From assembly GCF_013112485.1 (NCBI RefSeq), contig NZ_JABFHG010000002.1, positions 310,001-374,000 of the forward strand: a stretch of DNA of 64,000 bases. The letters are read 5' to 3'. The notes beneath the pieces are model-generated. The model was not told the origin of the DNA, made no database searches, and saw only the letters and a program-made list of their open reading frames with translations. This DNA comes from Roseicella sp. DB1501 (GTDB lineage: Bacteria; Pseudomonadota; Alphaproteobacteria; Acetobacterales; Acetobacteraceae). The position numbers were made by a program, and so were the translations under genes. Of this stretch, positions 26,463 through 35,072 are shown piece after piece. Positions within the stretch are counted from its first letter, which is position 1, and the number at the start of each line of letters is the position of its first letter.

Positions 26463-27052
26463 TTGTCCTTCTTTTTCTTCGCCGCCTTCCGCTCCCCGGC
26501 CTTCTTCGGCGCGGGCGCGGGAGGCGGGGGCTGATCCGGCGTGCCGGGCGAGGCCGCGCCGCCGGACTGGCCGAGCCGCGGCCGCATCGGCAGCGAGACC
26601 GTCACGTAGTCCTGCGCCATGTAGTGCAGCGGCCGATCGCCGGCGGTGACGATGACCCGCCACTGCTTCTCGTCCTCGCCTTCGGCCGGATGGCTGGTGA
26701 AATGCACCGGCAGGACCGGATCGGCGGCGAAGTTCGCCAGCAGCGCCCGCACGATGCAGGCATCACCATCGACACCCGGTTCAGAGGACTGCATCTTCCG
26801 GAGGTCATCCAGGTATTTGAACCAGCGCGCCTTGGCCCGCGGGTTGTAGACTCCGCCGGTGCTCAGCAGCGCGACGCTTTGCGCGAAGCGGCGCCCCGCG
26901 CGGAAGATGTCGAACTCCTTCTGCAACGCGGCCAGCTCGGCGATGCCGGTGACCCATTCCGTCTCCTCCTTCATGGAGGGCGCGAAGCGCAGGTTCAGCA
27001 TGTCGAGGAAGGTACCGACGAAGATGTCGTCGGCCATCATGCGTCCGCCCAT
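26459..27052 (-). CDS. Unknown protein with Lys-rich tail, coupled to a methyltransferase
   Basis: 197 residues from ATG 27052, chosen because CCAGGAGAGAATGGC precedes it. The body (about 5-160) is a well-composed soluble domain starting MMADDIFVGTFLDMLNL and containing ALLSTGGVYNPRAKARWFKYL and a late HYMAQDYVTVSLPMRP segment. A Pro-rich linker then leads to a Lys-rich end (KKAGERKAAKKKKDK), suggestive of nucleic-acid or acidic partner binding. I recognise no family. The coupled downstream methyltransferase suggests joint function. Confidence 0.72.
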   Translation of the reverse strand: MGGRMMADDIFVGTFLDMLNLRFAPSMKEETEWVTGIAELAALQKEFDIFRAGRRFAQSVALLSTGGVYNPRAKARWFKYLDDLRKMQSSEPGVDGDACIVRALLANFAADPVLPVHFTSHPAEGEDEKQWRVIVTAGDRPLHYMAQDYVTVSLPMRPRLGQSGGAASPGTPDQPPPPAPAPKKAGERKAAKKKKDK

Positions 27053-27238
27053 GCCATTCTCTCCTGGGAATATCCGGCTGAAATGACGGCGCGCGGCGCG
27101 CCGTACGGGAGGCATCTCGGCGCGGCGCCGGCCCGGGCTCAAGCGCGATCCGCGTCCCCGGCATGCCGATTGCGTGAGGTCAATGCGGCGGCGCAACCCT
27201 CGCGCTGCCCCTCCCTTCGCGTCGGAAGGGTGGCCCGC

Positions 27239-28885
27239 TCAGCCCGCGGCCGGCAGCGCCCGGCCGCCGACCAGGCGAAGGATGCGGGTCGGCCGCTCCA
27301 CCCCGGTCAGGCGATGCGTCACCAGGATCACCGTGCGGCCGGCCGTCACCGCCTCCAGCGTCTCGAGGAAGGCGCGCTCCGTCTCGGCATCCAGCCCGGC
27401 GGTCGGCTCGTCCAGCACCAGCACCGGCGCGGCGGAGAGCAGCACCCGGGCGAGCGCGATGCGCCGCGCCTGGCCACCCGAGAAGCGCGCGCCGCCCTCG
27501 CCGCAGCGCGTCGCCAGCCCTTCCGGCAGGGCCCGCACCAGCTCGCCGATCCCGGCGCGATCGAGGGCGCGCCAGAGCGCGGCATCGGGCGCCGCCGGCG
27601 CGGCGAGGCGGAGATTGGCGGCGATGCTGTCGTCGAAGAGCCGCGCATCCTGGGTCAGGCAGGCGATCCGGTGGCGGACGAAATCCGAGGGCAGTTCGGC
27701 GATGTCGGTGCCGCCGAGGGTGATCCGCCCGGCCTGCGGTGCCGCCAGCTTCAGCAGCAGGGCGACGAGGCTCGACTTGCCGATGCCCGAGGGGCCGAGC
27801 AGCGCCAGCCGCGTGCCCTCCGGCAGGTCGAGATCGAGGCCCTGGAAGACCGGCCCGCGCGCCGCATCCCAGGCGAAGTCGAGCCCCTCGACGCGGATCG
27901 CATAGCCCTCCGGCTCCGGCGCCGGCCGGGCGGGCTCGGCGAGCGGGGGCGGCGCATCGGCCAGCTCGAACAGCCGCCGCGCCCCGGCCGCCGCGCTGGC
28001 GAGCGCGATGCCGGCGCGCGGCAGCAGGCCGAGCGTCTCGGCCGCGGCGACCGCGAGGAAGAGGCCGAGCACGGCGAGCGGCGCGGCGCCGGCGCCGCTC
28101 GCCAGACCCCAGGCCAGCGCCCCGAGCAGCGCCGCCTGCACCAGCAGCCCGCCCGCCGCCCCGGCCACCGCGCTGCGGCCGCCGAGGCCGCGCTGCGCCG
28201 CGGCGAGCTGCCGACCGGCCTCGGCCAGGCGCGCCGCTGTCGTCGCCTCGCCATTCGCCGCCAGCACGTCCTCGGCGCCGAGCAGCGGGTCGATCGCCGC
28301 GGCGCGCAGCCGGCCCTGGGCACGCGCCGCCTCGCCCGCCGCCCGGGCGGCGCCGGGCGCGAGCAGGAAGGGCAGCAGCAGGGCGAGGCCGAGCGGCAGG
28401 GCGAAGGCGGCGGCGAGCAGCGGCGCGCCGGCCAGCAGGGCGGTGCCCCCCAGCACCACGGCGAGGGCGGCGAGCGTCGGCACCAGGCTGCGGAGATAGA
28501 GGCCGTCCAGCGCATCGACATCGGCGACCAGCCGCCCCAGCAGGTCGCCGGAGCGGCCAAGGCCGATGCCGGCCGGCAGCCGCTCGGCGAGGCGGCGGAA
28601 GAACCAGATGCGGGTATCGGCCAGCGCCCGGAAGGTCGCCGCATGGGTGACCATGCGCTCGACCCAGCGGGCCGCCGGGCGCAGCAGGATGAGCGGGCGC
28701 AGCAGCAGCACCGCGACGCCGCCGGCGAGGGCGGCGCCGCCGAGGGCGGCCGCGACTCCCTGCCCCGCCAGGGCGAGCAGCGCCACGCCGAGCAGGGCCG
28801 AGCCGGCCGCGACGAGGATGCCGGCGAGCAGCCAGCCGGCCTGCGCCCGCCAGAGGCCGAGTACGCGGCGCAGGTCCCGCCACAT
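27239..28885 (-). CDS. cydC: Thiol reductant ABC exporter subunit CydC
   Basis: 548 residues. The N-terminal membrane domain with six helices includes the CydC landmark RPAARWVERMVTHAATFRALADTRIWFFRRLAERLPAG. The ATPase carries Walker A GPSGIGKSS, signature FSGGQARR and Walker B VLVLDEPT. CydDC exports glutathione and cysteine to the periplasm and is needed for cytochrome bd assembly and haem maturation. ATG 28885 follows GGAGGG at nine bases; a TTG at 28894 overlapping the cydD stop (TTGA) is an alternative start. It forms an operon with cydD. Confidence 0.92.
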   Translation of the reverse strand: MWRDLRRVLGLWRAQAGWLLAGILVAAGSALLGVALLALAGQGVAAALGGAALAGGVAVLLLRPLILLRPAARWVERMVTHAATFRALADTRIWFFRRLAERLPAGIGLGRSGDLLGRLVADVDALDGLYLRSLVPTLAALAVVLGGTALLAGAPLLAAAFALPLGLALLLPFLLAPGAARAAGEAARAQGRLRAAAIDPLLGAEDVLAANGEATTAARLAEAGRQLAAAQRGLGGRSAVAGAAGGLLVQAALLGALAWGLASGAGAAPLAVLGLFLAVAAAETLGLLPRAGIALASAAAGARRLFELADAPPPLAEPARPAPEPEGYAIRVEGLDFAWDAARGPVFQGLDLDLPEGTRLALLGPSGIGKSSLVALLLKLAAPQAGRITLGGTDIAELPSDFVRHRIACLTQDARLFDDSIAANLRLAAPAAPDAALWRALDRAGIGELVRALPEGLATRCGEGGARFSGGQARRIALARVLLSAAPVLVLDEPTAGLDAETERAFLETLEAVTAGRTVILVTHRLTGVERPTRILRLVGGRALPAAG

Positions 28886-28890
28886 GCCGC

Positions 28891-30564
28891 TCAACCCTCC
28901 GCCGCCCGGGACGGGCCGGCGACCCGGCCCTCGGCGATCTCCAGCACCCGGCCGAGCCGGGCCCGCGCCCCGCTATGGCTGGCGATGATGGCGGTGCGGC
29001 CGATGCAGAGGCGCTGCAGGCTGTCGATCACCAGCGCCTCGGTGCCGGGATCGAGATGCGCGGTCGGCTCGTCGAGCAGCACCAGCGGCCGGTCGCGCAG
29101 GAAGGCGCGGGCCAGGGCCACGCGCTGCGCTTGGCCGCCGGAGAGGCCCCAGCCGCCCTCGCCGACCAGGGTGTCGAGCCCTTCCGGCAGGTCCTCGGCG
29201 AAGTCGAGCACATGCGCGGCGCGGGCGGCGGCCTCGACCTGCGCCCCCGTCGCCTCCGGCCGGACGAAGCGGATGTTCTCGCGCAGCGTCGCGCGGAAGA
29301 GATGCGGGCGCTGCCCGACATAGGCCGAGAGCCGCCGCAGCTCGGCCGGGCGCAGCGCCATCGCATCCTGGCCGTTGATCGCCACACGGCCGGCATCGGG
29401 CCGGACGAAGCCCATCAGGATGCGCAGCACCGAGGATTTCCCGGCGCCGGAGGCCCCCGCCAGCACCAGAGTCTCGCCGGCGCTGGCGCGGAAGGAGAGG
29501 CCGTCGAGCGCCGGCGGCCGGGCCGGGTCGTAGGCCAGGCGGACATCGCTGAAGGTGACGGTGACGCGCGGCGGCAGCCCGGCCAGCCGGAGCCCGTCCT
29601 GCTGCACATCGGCGAGCAGGGGCGCCAGCGCCGCGGCGGCGCCGGCGGCCTGCATCCGGTCCTGATAGGCGGCGGCGAAGGCGCGCAGCGGGGCGAAGAA
29701 GGCGGGCACCAGCAGCAGGCTGAACAGCGCCGCGGTCGGATCGCCGCCATCGGTCAGCAGGTCGCGGTGACGCCAGGCGAGGCAGGCGAGCACCCCGGCC
29801 GAGAGCAGTTCGAGCGCCGTGCCGGAGAGGAAGGCGACGCGCAGCACCTTCATGGTGTGCCGCCGCAGCGCCGTCGCCGCCTCGCCCAGCGCCGCGGCCT
29901 CCGCCTCCTGCCGGTTGAACAGCACCAGGGTGGGCAAGCCGCGCATGCGGTCGAGGAAGCGGCCGGAGAGGCGGCCGAGCGCCTCGAATTGCCGCCGGCT
30001 CGCCTGCGCCGCGCCGATGCCGGTCAGCGCCATGGCCACCGGATAGAGCAGGCCGGCGAGTGCGAGGATGGCGCCGCTGCCCGGATCCGCCCAGGCGAGC
30101 CCGGTGCAGACCAGCACCGGCCCGGCCACGGCCAGCGCCGCCGCCGGGATCCAGCGGGCGAAGTACCCGTCCAGCGCCTCGATCCGGTCGACCACCAGGG
30201 CGGCCTGCTCGCCGATGCCGCTCGCCGCCCCGGGGGCGCGCTCGAGCAGCCGCAGGAAGGCCGCATCGCGCAGCCGGGCCCGCGCCGCCTCGCCGGCGGC
30301 GAGCTGCGCCCGTTCCTGCGCCAGGGCCAGCCCGGCCCCGAGCAGGGCGAAGGCGGCGGCGGCGGCGAGGTCCGGCCAGCCGGCCCCGCCATGGCCGAGC
30401 AGGGCGGCGAGCAGCCGCGCGACCAGCCAGGCGCCGGCCATGGCGGCGAGCAGGCCGCAGAGGCCGAGGAGGATCGGCAGTCCGACCTGTCGCCGCAGGG
30501 CGCGGGATTCGCGGCGCAACAACGACCGGGCCGCGCCGTCGCGGGCTGCCGAGGGAGAGTCCAT
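28891..30564 (-). CDS. cydD: Thiol reductant ABC exporter subunit CydD
   Basis: 557 residues. Six-helix membrane domain with the CydD-type helix-loop DRIEALDGYFARWIPA and LSGRFLDRMRGLPTLVLFNRQ, then the ATPase with Walker A GASGAGKSS, signature LSGGQAQR and Walker B LVLLDEPT. It partners CydC in the heterodimeric exporter. The first gene of a two-gene operon, divergent from the deacetylase gene (115 bases between). No cydA or cydB is in the window. Confidence 0.92.
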   Translation of the reverse strand: MDSPSAARDGAARSLLRRESRALRRQVGLPILLGLCGLLAAMAGAWLVARLLAALLGHGGAGWPDLAAAAAFALLGAGLALAQERAQLAAGEAARARLRDAAFLRLLERAPGAASGIGEQAALVVDRIEALDGYFARWIPAAALAVAGPVLVCTGLAWADPGSGAILALAGLLYPVAMALTGIGAAQASRRQFEALGRLSGRFLDRMRGLPTLVLFNRQEAEAAALGEAATALRRHTMKVLRVAFLSGTALELLSAGVLACLAWRHRDLLTDGGDPTAALFSLLLVPAFFAPLRAFAAAYQDRMQAAGAAAALAPLLADVQQDGLRLAGLPPRVTVTFSDVRLAYDPARPPALDGLSFRASAGETLVLAGASGAGKSSVLRILMGFVRPDAGRVAINGQDAMALRPAELRRLSAYVGQRPHLFRATLRENIRFVRPEATGAQVEAAARAAHVLDFAEDLPEGLDTLVGEGGWGLSGGQAQRVALARAFLRDRPLVLLDEPTAHLDPGTEALVIDSLQRLCIGRTAIIASHSGARARLGRVLEIAEGRVAGPSRAAEG

Positions 30565-30679
30565 GGGATGCTTCTAATCCCGCCGCACGGCCGCCGTCAC
30601 GCCGGCGCCTTACCATCTGCCTTGCCTGGGGCTGAAACCGCCGTCAGATGGGATCGGAAGGTTCCGGAGTCAGCCGCCG

Positions 30680-31570
30680 ATGCTGCCGAGCCATGGCCGC
30701 TTCGCCTATCACCCCTGGCCCGCGCGGGCACGCTATGCCTGGCCCGGCGGCGCCCGTCTCGCGGTCTATCTGGGCGTCAACCTCGAGCATTTCGCCTTCG
30801 GCGAGGGGCTGGGCGCGGAGCTCGCTCCGGCCGGGCCGCAGCCCGACATCCTGAACCATGCCTGGCGCGACTACGGCAACCGGGTCGGCGGCTGGCGGCT
30901 GCTCGAGCTGCTGGACCAGCTCGCCCTGCCGGCGACCGTGCTGCTGAACGGCAGCCTCTACGACCACGCGCCGCAGCTCGCCGCCGCCCACCGCGCCCGG
31001 GGCGACGAGATCGCCGGCCATGGCTGGACCAATTCCGAGCGGCAAACCCTGCTGTCGGAAGCCGAGGAGCGGCGGATGATCGCGGCCAGCACCGAGGCCA
31101 TCCGGCGCCATGAGGGGCGGCCGCCGCGCGGCTGGCTCTCCCCCTGGATCGCCGAGAGCCATGCCACGCCGGACCTGCTGGCTGAGGCGGGCTACGCCTA
31201 CACGCTCAACTGGTGCATGGACGACCAGCCGGTCTGGATGGCGACGCGGGCCGGGCGGCTGCTCGCCATCCCCTACCCGCAGGAGCTGAACGACATCCCG
31301 GCGATCGTCGCCCGCAAGGACAGCGCCGAGCAATTCGCCGCCATGATCCACGCCGAGTTCCAGGAGCGGCTGGAACAGGTGGCGCGCGACGGTGTTGCAC
31401 AGGTCATGGGCATCGCGCTGCATCCCTACATCATCGGCCATCCCTACCGGCTAAGGGCGCTGCGGGGCGCGCTCGCCGCCATCGCGGCGCGGCGCGACGC
31501 GGTCTGGATCACCACGGCGGGCGCCATCTTCGACCATGCCGCCGGCCTGCCCGAAGGGGTGGTGCCGTGA
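30680..31570 (+). CDS. Polysaccharide deacetylase-fold protein, PuuE-like
   Basis: 296 residues, NodB/polysaccharide-deacetylase fold of the PuuE group (LAVYLGVNLEHFAFGEG, DEIAGHGWTNSE, GWLSPWIAES, IALHPYIIGHPYRL). The usual zinc motifs of chitin or peptidoglycan deacetylases (TFDD and HxxxH) are replaced by VNLEH and HGWTN, as in the metal-independent allantoinase PuuE. No signal peptide is visible, so it is probably cytoplasmic. No purine-catabolic genes adjoin, and the substrate is open. Its TGA overlaps the GTG of the lipocalin gene. Confidence 0.85.
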   Translation: MLPSHGRFAYHPWPARARYAWPGGARLAVYLGVNLEHFAFGEGLGAELAPAGPQPDILNHAWRDYGNRVGGWRLLELLDQLALPATVLLNGSLYDHAPQLAAAHRARGDEIAGHGWTNSERQTLLSEAEERRMIAASTEAIRRHEGRPPRGWLSPWIAESHATPDLLAEAGYAYTLNWCMDDQPVWMATRAGRLLAIPYPQELNDIPAIVARKDSAEQFAAMIHAEFQERLEQVARDGVAQVMGIALHPYIIGHPYRLRALRGALAAIAARRDAVWITTAGAIFDHAAGLPEGVVP

Positions 31571-32124
31571 ACCGAGGCGCCCTGAAGCGCAGCCTGATGG
31601 CCGCGGCGCTGCTGCTGCCGGGCTGCGTCGCGCGGCCGGATGCGACGACGCTGCGGCCCGTCGCTTCGGTCGACCTGTCGCGCTATCTCGGCACCTGGCA
31701 CGAGGTGGCGCGGCTGCCGATGTGGGCACAGGATTCCTCCCGCGTCTCCTGCGAGGACGTCACCGCCACCTACAGCCTGCGTCCCGACGGGCAGGTGGCG
31801 GTGGTGAATCGCTGCCTGAACGCCCTGGCCGGCGACGCGCCGCGCGAGGCCAAGGCCACCGCCTATGTGGTGGAGGGCAGCCAGGGGGCGCGGCTACGGG
31901 TCAGCTTCTTCTGGCCCTTCTACGGCAATTACTGGGTGATCGGCCTCGATCCCGACTATCGCTGGGCGGTGGTGGGCGAGCCCTCCCGCCGCTGGCTCTG
32001 GGTGCTCTCCCGCACGCCGCGCCTGCCGCAGGCCGAGTTCGAGCGAGCACTCGGCATCGCCCGCGCCAATGGCTACGACCTCGCCCCGCTGAAGGTGGCG
32101 CGGCAGCAGCGCGGGCCGGGCTGA
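31567..32124 (+). CDS. Lipocalin family outer-membrane lipoprotein (Blc-like)
   Basis: 185 residues from GTG 31567, overlapping the previous stop by three bases. Signal peptide with lipobox LPGC (acylated C20). The lipocalin G-x-W motif is seen in YLGTWHEVARLPMWAQD, followed by CEDVTATYSLRPDGQVAVVNRC, FWPFYGNYWVIGLDPDYRWAVVG and the third motif SRRWLWVLSRTP. Blc-type lipocalins bind lysophospholipids at the inner face of the outer membrane. A GC hairpin with a short T run follows the stop. Confidence 0.93.
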   Translation: MNRGALKRSLMAAALLLPGCVARPDATTLRPVASVDLSRYLGTWHEVARLPMWAQDSSRVSCEDVTATYSLRPDGQVAVVNRCLNALAGDAPREAKATAYVVEGSQGARLRVSFFWPFYGNYWVIGLDPDYRWAVVGEPSRRWLWVLSRTPRLPQAEFERALGIARANGYDLAPLKVARQQRGPG

Positions 32125-32143
32125 GGGGCGTCGCGCCCCTTTC
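32125..32143 (+). terminator. Intrinsic-like terminator of the lipocalin gene
   Basis: GGGGCG-TCG-CGCCCC (32125-32139) directly after the TGA, followed by TTTCCC. A short but perfect 6 bp GC stem with a three-T run. Confidence 0.5.
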
Positions 32144-32160
32144 CCTGCCGCCAAGGCTGG

Positions 32161-32284
32161 AAGCTCGGAGCGCTTGTTAGCCTCCATTGCCCTTCCGAGG
32201 CTTTGCCTCGGAAAGCTGTGACGTCTCTGGGGCTGCGAGCCTCACCGGGGCCCCCGCGAAGAGGCGCAGCGGCTTCGTGGGGAT
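32161..32284 (-). repeat. Two-hairpin 3' element, copy C
   Basis: Read on the minus strand it starts at once after the TAG of the HMG-CoA lyase gene. Hairpin 1 pairs CCCC-A-CGAAG with CTTCG-C-GGGG, followed by GGGGCCCC. Hairpin 2 is TTCCGAGGC with GCCTCGGAA (plus-strand positions 32193-32201 and 32205-32213) around a three-base loop. Then come GGGCAATGG and a tail TAACAAGCGCTCCGAGC that resembles the tail of copy B. Stem bases differ from copies A and B by matching changes on both sides. Confidence 0.8.
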
Positions 32285-33184
32285 CTAGGCTGCCTGCCGC
32301 GCCGCCGGCACCCGCCGCATGGCGCCCCCCGGGGTCGCGCCCGGCACCGCCGCCGCCAGATCGGCCGCGACCAGCAGCTTCGCCCAGTCCGTGCCGGTCT
32401 CGACGCCCATGCGCCGGAACAGCCAGACCACGTCCTCCATCGCCACATTGCCCGTCGCGCCCGGCGCGAAGGGGCAGCCGCCGATGCCGCCCGAGGCGGC
32501 GTCGAAGATGCGGCAGCCCGCCTCCCAGGCGGCGGTCACATTCGCCACGCCCATGCCGTAGGTGTCATGGCCATGGAAGGCGAAGGGGTTGGGCCAGGTC
32601 TTCAGCGCATGCTCGAAGACCTGCCGCACCTGGTCGGGCGAGGCATTGCCCGTGGTGTCGGCGAGGGCGATCTCCATCTCCGGATCGAGCGCGGCGACGC
32701 GGCCGGTGAAGGCGATCGCCTCCTCTACCGGCACCACGCCCTCGAAGGGGCAGTGGAAGGTGCAGGAGAGATTGAAGCGGATCTTCGTGCCCTTCGGCGT
32801 GTCGCGCACGATGGCGGCGAGATCGGCGAAGCTCTCCTCCCGCGTGCGGTTCAGGTTCGCCTTGTTGTGGCTCTCCGTCACCGACATGAAGAGGCCGAGC
32901 CGGTCGGCGCCGGCATTGATCGCCGCCTCGAAGCCCTTGCGGTTCGGCACCAGCACCGTGCATTCGAGGCCGGCGAGCTGCTTCGCCGCCTGCAGCACCG
33001 CGCCGGTATCGGCCATCTGCGGCACAGCGCGGGGGGAGACGAAGCTGCCCACCTCCATGCGCCGCAGCCCGGCCTCGTAGCTGGCGCGGACCAGCGCGAT
33101 CTTGGTCTCGGTCGGCACGAAGGCGCCGATGGATTGCAGCCCGTCGCGTGGCGCGACCTCGGAGAGTTCCACCTGCCCGGTCAT
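32285..33184 (-). CDS. mvaB: Hydroxymethylglutaryl-CoA lyase
   Basis: 299 residues, HMGL-like TIM barrel. The N-terminal EVAPRDGLQ holds the catalytic Arg and Asp, HGHDTYGMGVAN holds metal ligands, and the signature GGIGGCPFAPGATGN contains the catalytic Cys. It cleaves HMG-CoA to acetyl-CoA and acetoacetate in leucine catabolism; close relatives cleave citramalyl-CoA. The ATG at 33184 overlaps the TGA of the CoA-transferase gene, so the two are coupled. The stop is followed by repeat copy C. Confidence 0.9.
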   Translation of the reverse strand: MTGQVELSEVAPRDGLQSIGAFVPTETKIALVRASYEAGLRRMEVGSFVSPRAVPQMADTGAVLQAAKQLAGLECTVLVPNRKGFEAAINAGADRLGLFMSVTESHNKANLNRTREESFADLAAIVRDTPKGTKIRFNLSCTFHCPFEGVVPVEEAIAFTGRVAALDPEMEIALADTTGNASPDQVRQVFEHALKTWPNPFAFHGHDTYGMGVANVTAAWEAGCRIFDAASGGIGGCPFAPGATGNVAMEDVVWLFRRMGVETGTDWAKLLVAADLAAAVPGATPGGAMRRVPAARQAA

Positions 33185-34386
33185 GCGCTTTCCTCCTTCG
33201 CCAGCATCTCGAAGACCTGCTCGTTGTGCGCGCCCGCCGCCGGGCCCGTCCAGCGCACCATCTCGCGCGGGCTGACACCGTCGAGGCGGAAGGGCGCCGC
33301 CGGATGCAGCACCTCGCCGATCAGCGGGTCCTGCACCGCCATCACCATCTGCCGCGCCTGGAAATGCGGGTCCTCGACGCAGTCGCGCATGTCGTAGAGC
33401 CGCGAGCAGGGCACCTCGGCCTTCTCCAGCACCGCCTCGGCCTCGGCCGCCGGCAGGGTCCGGGTCCAGGCGGCGATCATGGCATCGAGTTCGGCGACGT
33501 GCTCGCAGCGCAGCGCGTTGGTGGCGAAGCGCGGCTCGGCCGCCGCCTCCGGCCGGCCGATCGCGGCCATCAGGCGGCGGAAGATGAGGTCGGAATTGCC
33601 GGCGATGCAGAGCCACTTGCCGTCGGCGCAGGGATAGGTGTTGGTCGGCGCCGCGGTCTTGATGGCCGCGCCCTGCGGCTGCCGCACCCAGCCGAAAAGG
33701 CCGTATTCCGGCAGCATGCCCTCCATCAGCGAGAAGACGCTGCCGACGAGATCCACGTCGATCACCCGCCCCTTCGCCGCCGGGTCGCCCTTCACCTGCC
33801 AGCAGCCGGCGACCAGCGCCATGGCGGCGTACATGCCGGCGAGGTCGTCGCTGATCGAGACGCCGCAGCGCGGCGGCGGCAGCTCGGTCTGGCCGGGATT
33901 GGCGGTGAGGTGGCGCAGCCCGCCCATCGCCTCGCCGATGGCGCCGAAGGCCGGCTTGTCGCGATAAGGCCCGTCCTGGCCGTAGCCGCTGATGCGGGCG
34001 ATGACGAGGCGCGGATTGACCGCGTGCAGTTCCGCCGGGCCGAGGCCGTAGCGTTCGAGCTGGCCGGGGCGGAAATTCTCGACAAGAGCATCCGAGCGCG
34101 CCACCAGCCGGCGCAGCTTCGCCTTATCGGCGGCGTCCTTCAGGTTGAGCGTGACCGAGAGCTTGTTGCGGCCATGGACGCTGAACCAGACGGCGTGTCC
34201 CTCGACCGCCGAGCCCCAGCCGCGCACCGGATCGCCCTCGGGCGGTTCCACCTTGATCACCTCGGCGCCGAGATCGGCCAGCAGGCGGGTGGCGAAGGGG
34301 GCGGCGATGTAATGGCCGAGCTCGAGGATGCGGAGGCCGGCCAGCGGCAGGCGGGAGGGTCCCGCGACGGGGTCATTCTCGGACAT
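33181..34386 (-). CDS. Family III (CaiB/BaiF) CoA-transferase
   Basis: 401 residues. Family landmarks: PLAGLRILELGHYIAAPFATRLLADLGAEVIKVE at the start, GRNKLSVTLNLK, ENFRPG, and the GVSISDDLAGMYAA block with the Asp expected to form the covalent acyl intermediate. It moves CoA between carboxylic acids. Coupling to HMG-CoA lyase suggests it activates hydroxymethylglutarate (as human SUGCT does) or itaconate/citramalate for cleavage. It starts about 120 bases after the terminator of the small exported protein gene. Confidence 0.88.
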   Translation of the reverse strand: MSENDPVAGPSRLPLAGLRILELGHYIAAPFATRLLADLGAEVIKVEPPEGDPVRGWGSAVEGHAVWFSVHGRNKLSVTLNLKDAADKAKLRRLVARSDALVENFRPGQLERYGLGPAELHAVNPRLVIARISGYGQDGPYRDKPAFGAIGEAMGGLRHLTANPGQTELPPPRCGVSISDDLAGMYAAMALVAGCWQVKGDPAAKGRVIDVDLVGSVFSLMEGMLPEYGLFGWVRQPQGAAIKTAAPTNTYPCADGKWLCIAGNSDLIFRRLMAAIGRPEAAAEPRFATNALRCEHVAELDAMIAAWTRTLPAAEAEAVLEKAEVPCSRLYDMRDCVEDPHFQARQMVMAVQDPLIGEVLHPAAPFRLDGVSPREMVRWTGPAAGAHNEQVFEMLAKEESA

Positions 34387-34454
34387 GGCTGGCAGACATA
34401 GGCCAGATCGGCGCCGGCCGGAACCGCTGCACGGCCATGCGCCATGGAGTCGAA

Positions 34455-34502
34455 GGGGGCGGGTCCCGCGGCCGGGTTCAGACCCTGGCCCGACCCGCCC
34501 CC
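34455..34502 (-). terminator. Long GC-rich hairpin behind the small exported protein gene
   Basis: GGGGGCGGGTC (34455-34465) pairs perfectly with GACCCGCCCCC (34492-34502), 11 bp, and the 26-base loop contains a second small stem (GGGT/ACCC with flanking pairs). It begins 8 bases after the stop of the minus-strand gene ending at 34510 and separates it from the CoA-transferase gene. Confidence 0.6.
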
Positions 34503-34509
34503 GCGGGAC

Positions 34510-34788
34510 TCAGCGGAAGGGCATCGGCGGCTGCGGCATCGCCTTGCCCTTGGCCGCGTCCTGGTCGCTCATCCGGTTCAGGTTGCTGGTCGTGTCGGGC
34601 CCTGCGCCGGGCGAATTGGTGCCGGCCTGGGCGCGGGCGAGGCTCTGCGCGTTAAGCTGGTCCGCCATGTTGTCCTCGGACGCGCCGGGGGCGGCCCGGC
34701 GATGCTTCGTGCTCGCCGCATCCGCCGAACCGGCGGCAAAGGCGAAGGCCAGGGCCGCGACGGCCGTGGCGAAACCGGAAAGGCGCAT
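34510..34788 (-). CDS. Small exported protein, unknown
   Basis: 92 residues. A clean Sec signal peptide (MRLSGFATAVAALAFAFAAG with SADA cleavage) precedes a mature, disordered-looking part rich in Ala, Gln, Asn and Pro, with DNMADQLNAQSLARAQAG and a tail of MPQPPMPFR. The ATG at 34788 is preceded by AAGGAAGG; this and a strong terminator just downstream make it a real gene. No family recognised. The 284-base gap upstream to 35072 shows nothing clear. Confidence 0.75.
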   Translation of the reverse strand: MRLSGFATAVAALAFAFAAGSADAASTKHRRAAPGASEDNMADQLNAQSLARAQAGTNSPGAGPDTTSNLNRMSDQDAAKGKAMPQPPMPFR

Positions 34789-35072
34789 TCTTCCTTCCTT
34801 TCTCATGCTTGAAGCGGAGCCCGCGGGGCCCTCGCCGCTGGATCATTGGGCCATTGCCGCGCGGCCGGAATGGTCGCTCACGGCGAAGTTCCCCAAGCGC
34901 CACGAGCTTCCAACGGTTGATGCCCGCCGTCCACACCAATCGCAGAAGGCCGACCGGGTTTCACCGCCGCCGGAATTCGGCCAGCATGCGTCTCCGAACC
35001 GCGTCGGCGGATCGCCCTTCGCGTCGGTCCGTCCCGGCGGCGACGTGCTTCACAAGGGGGACCTTCCGGCCG

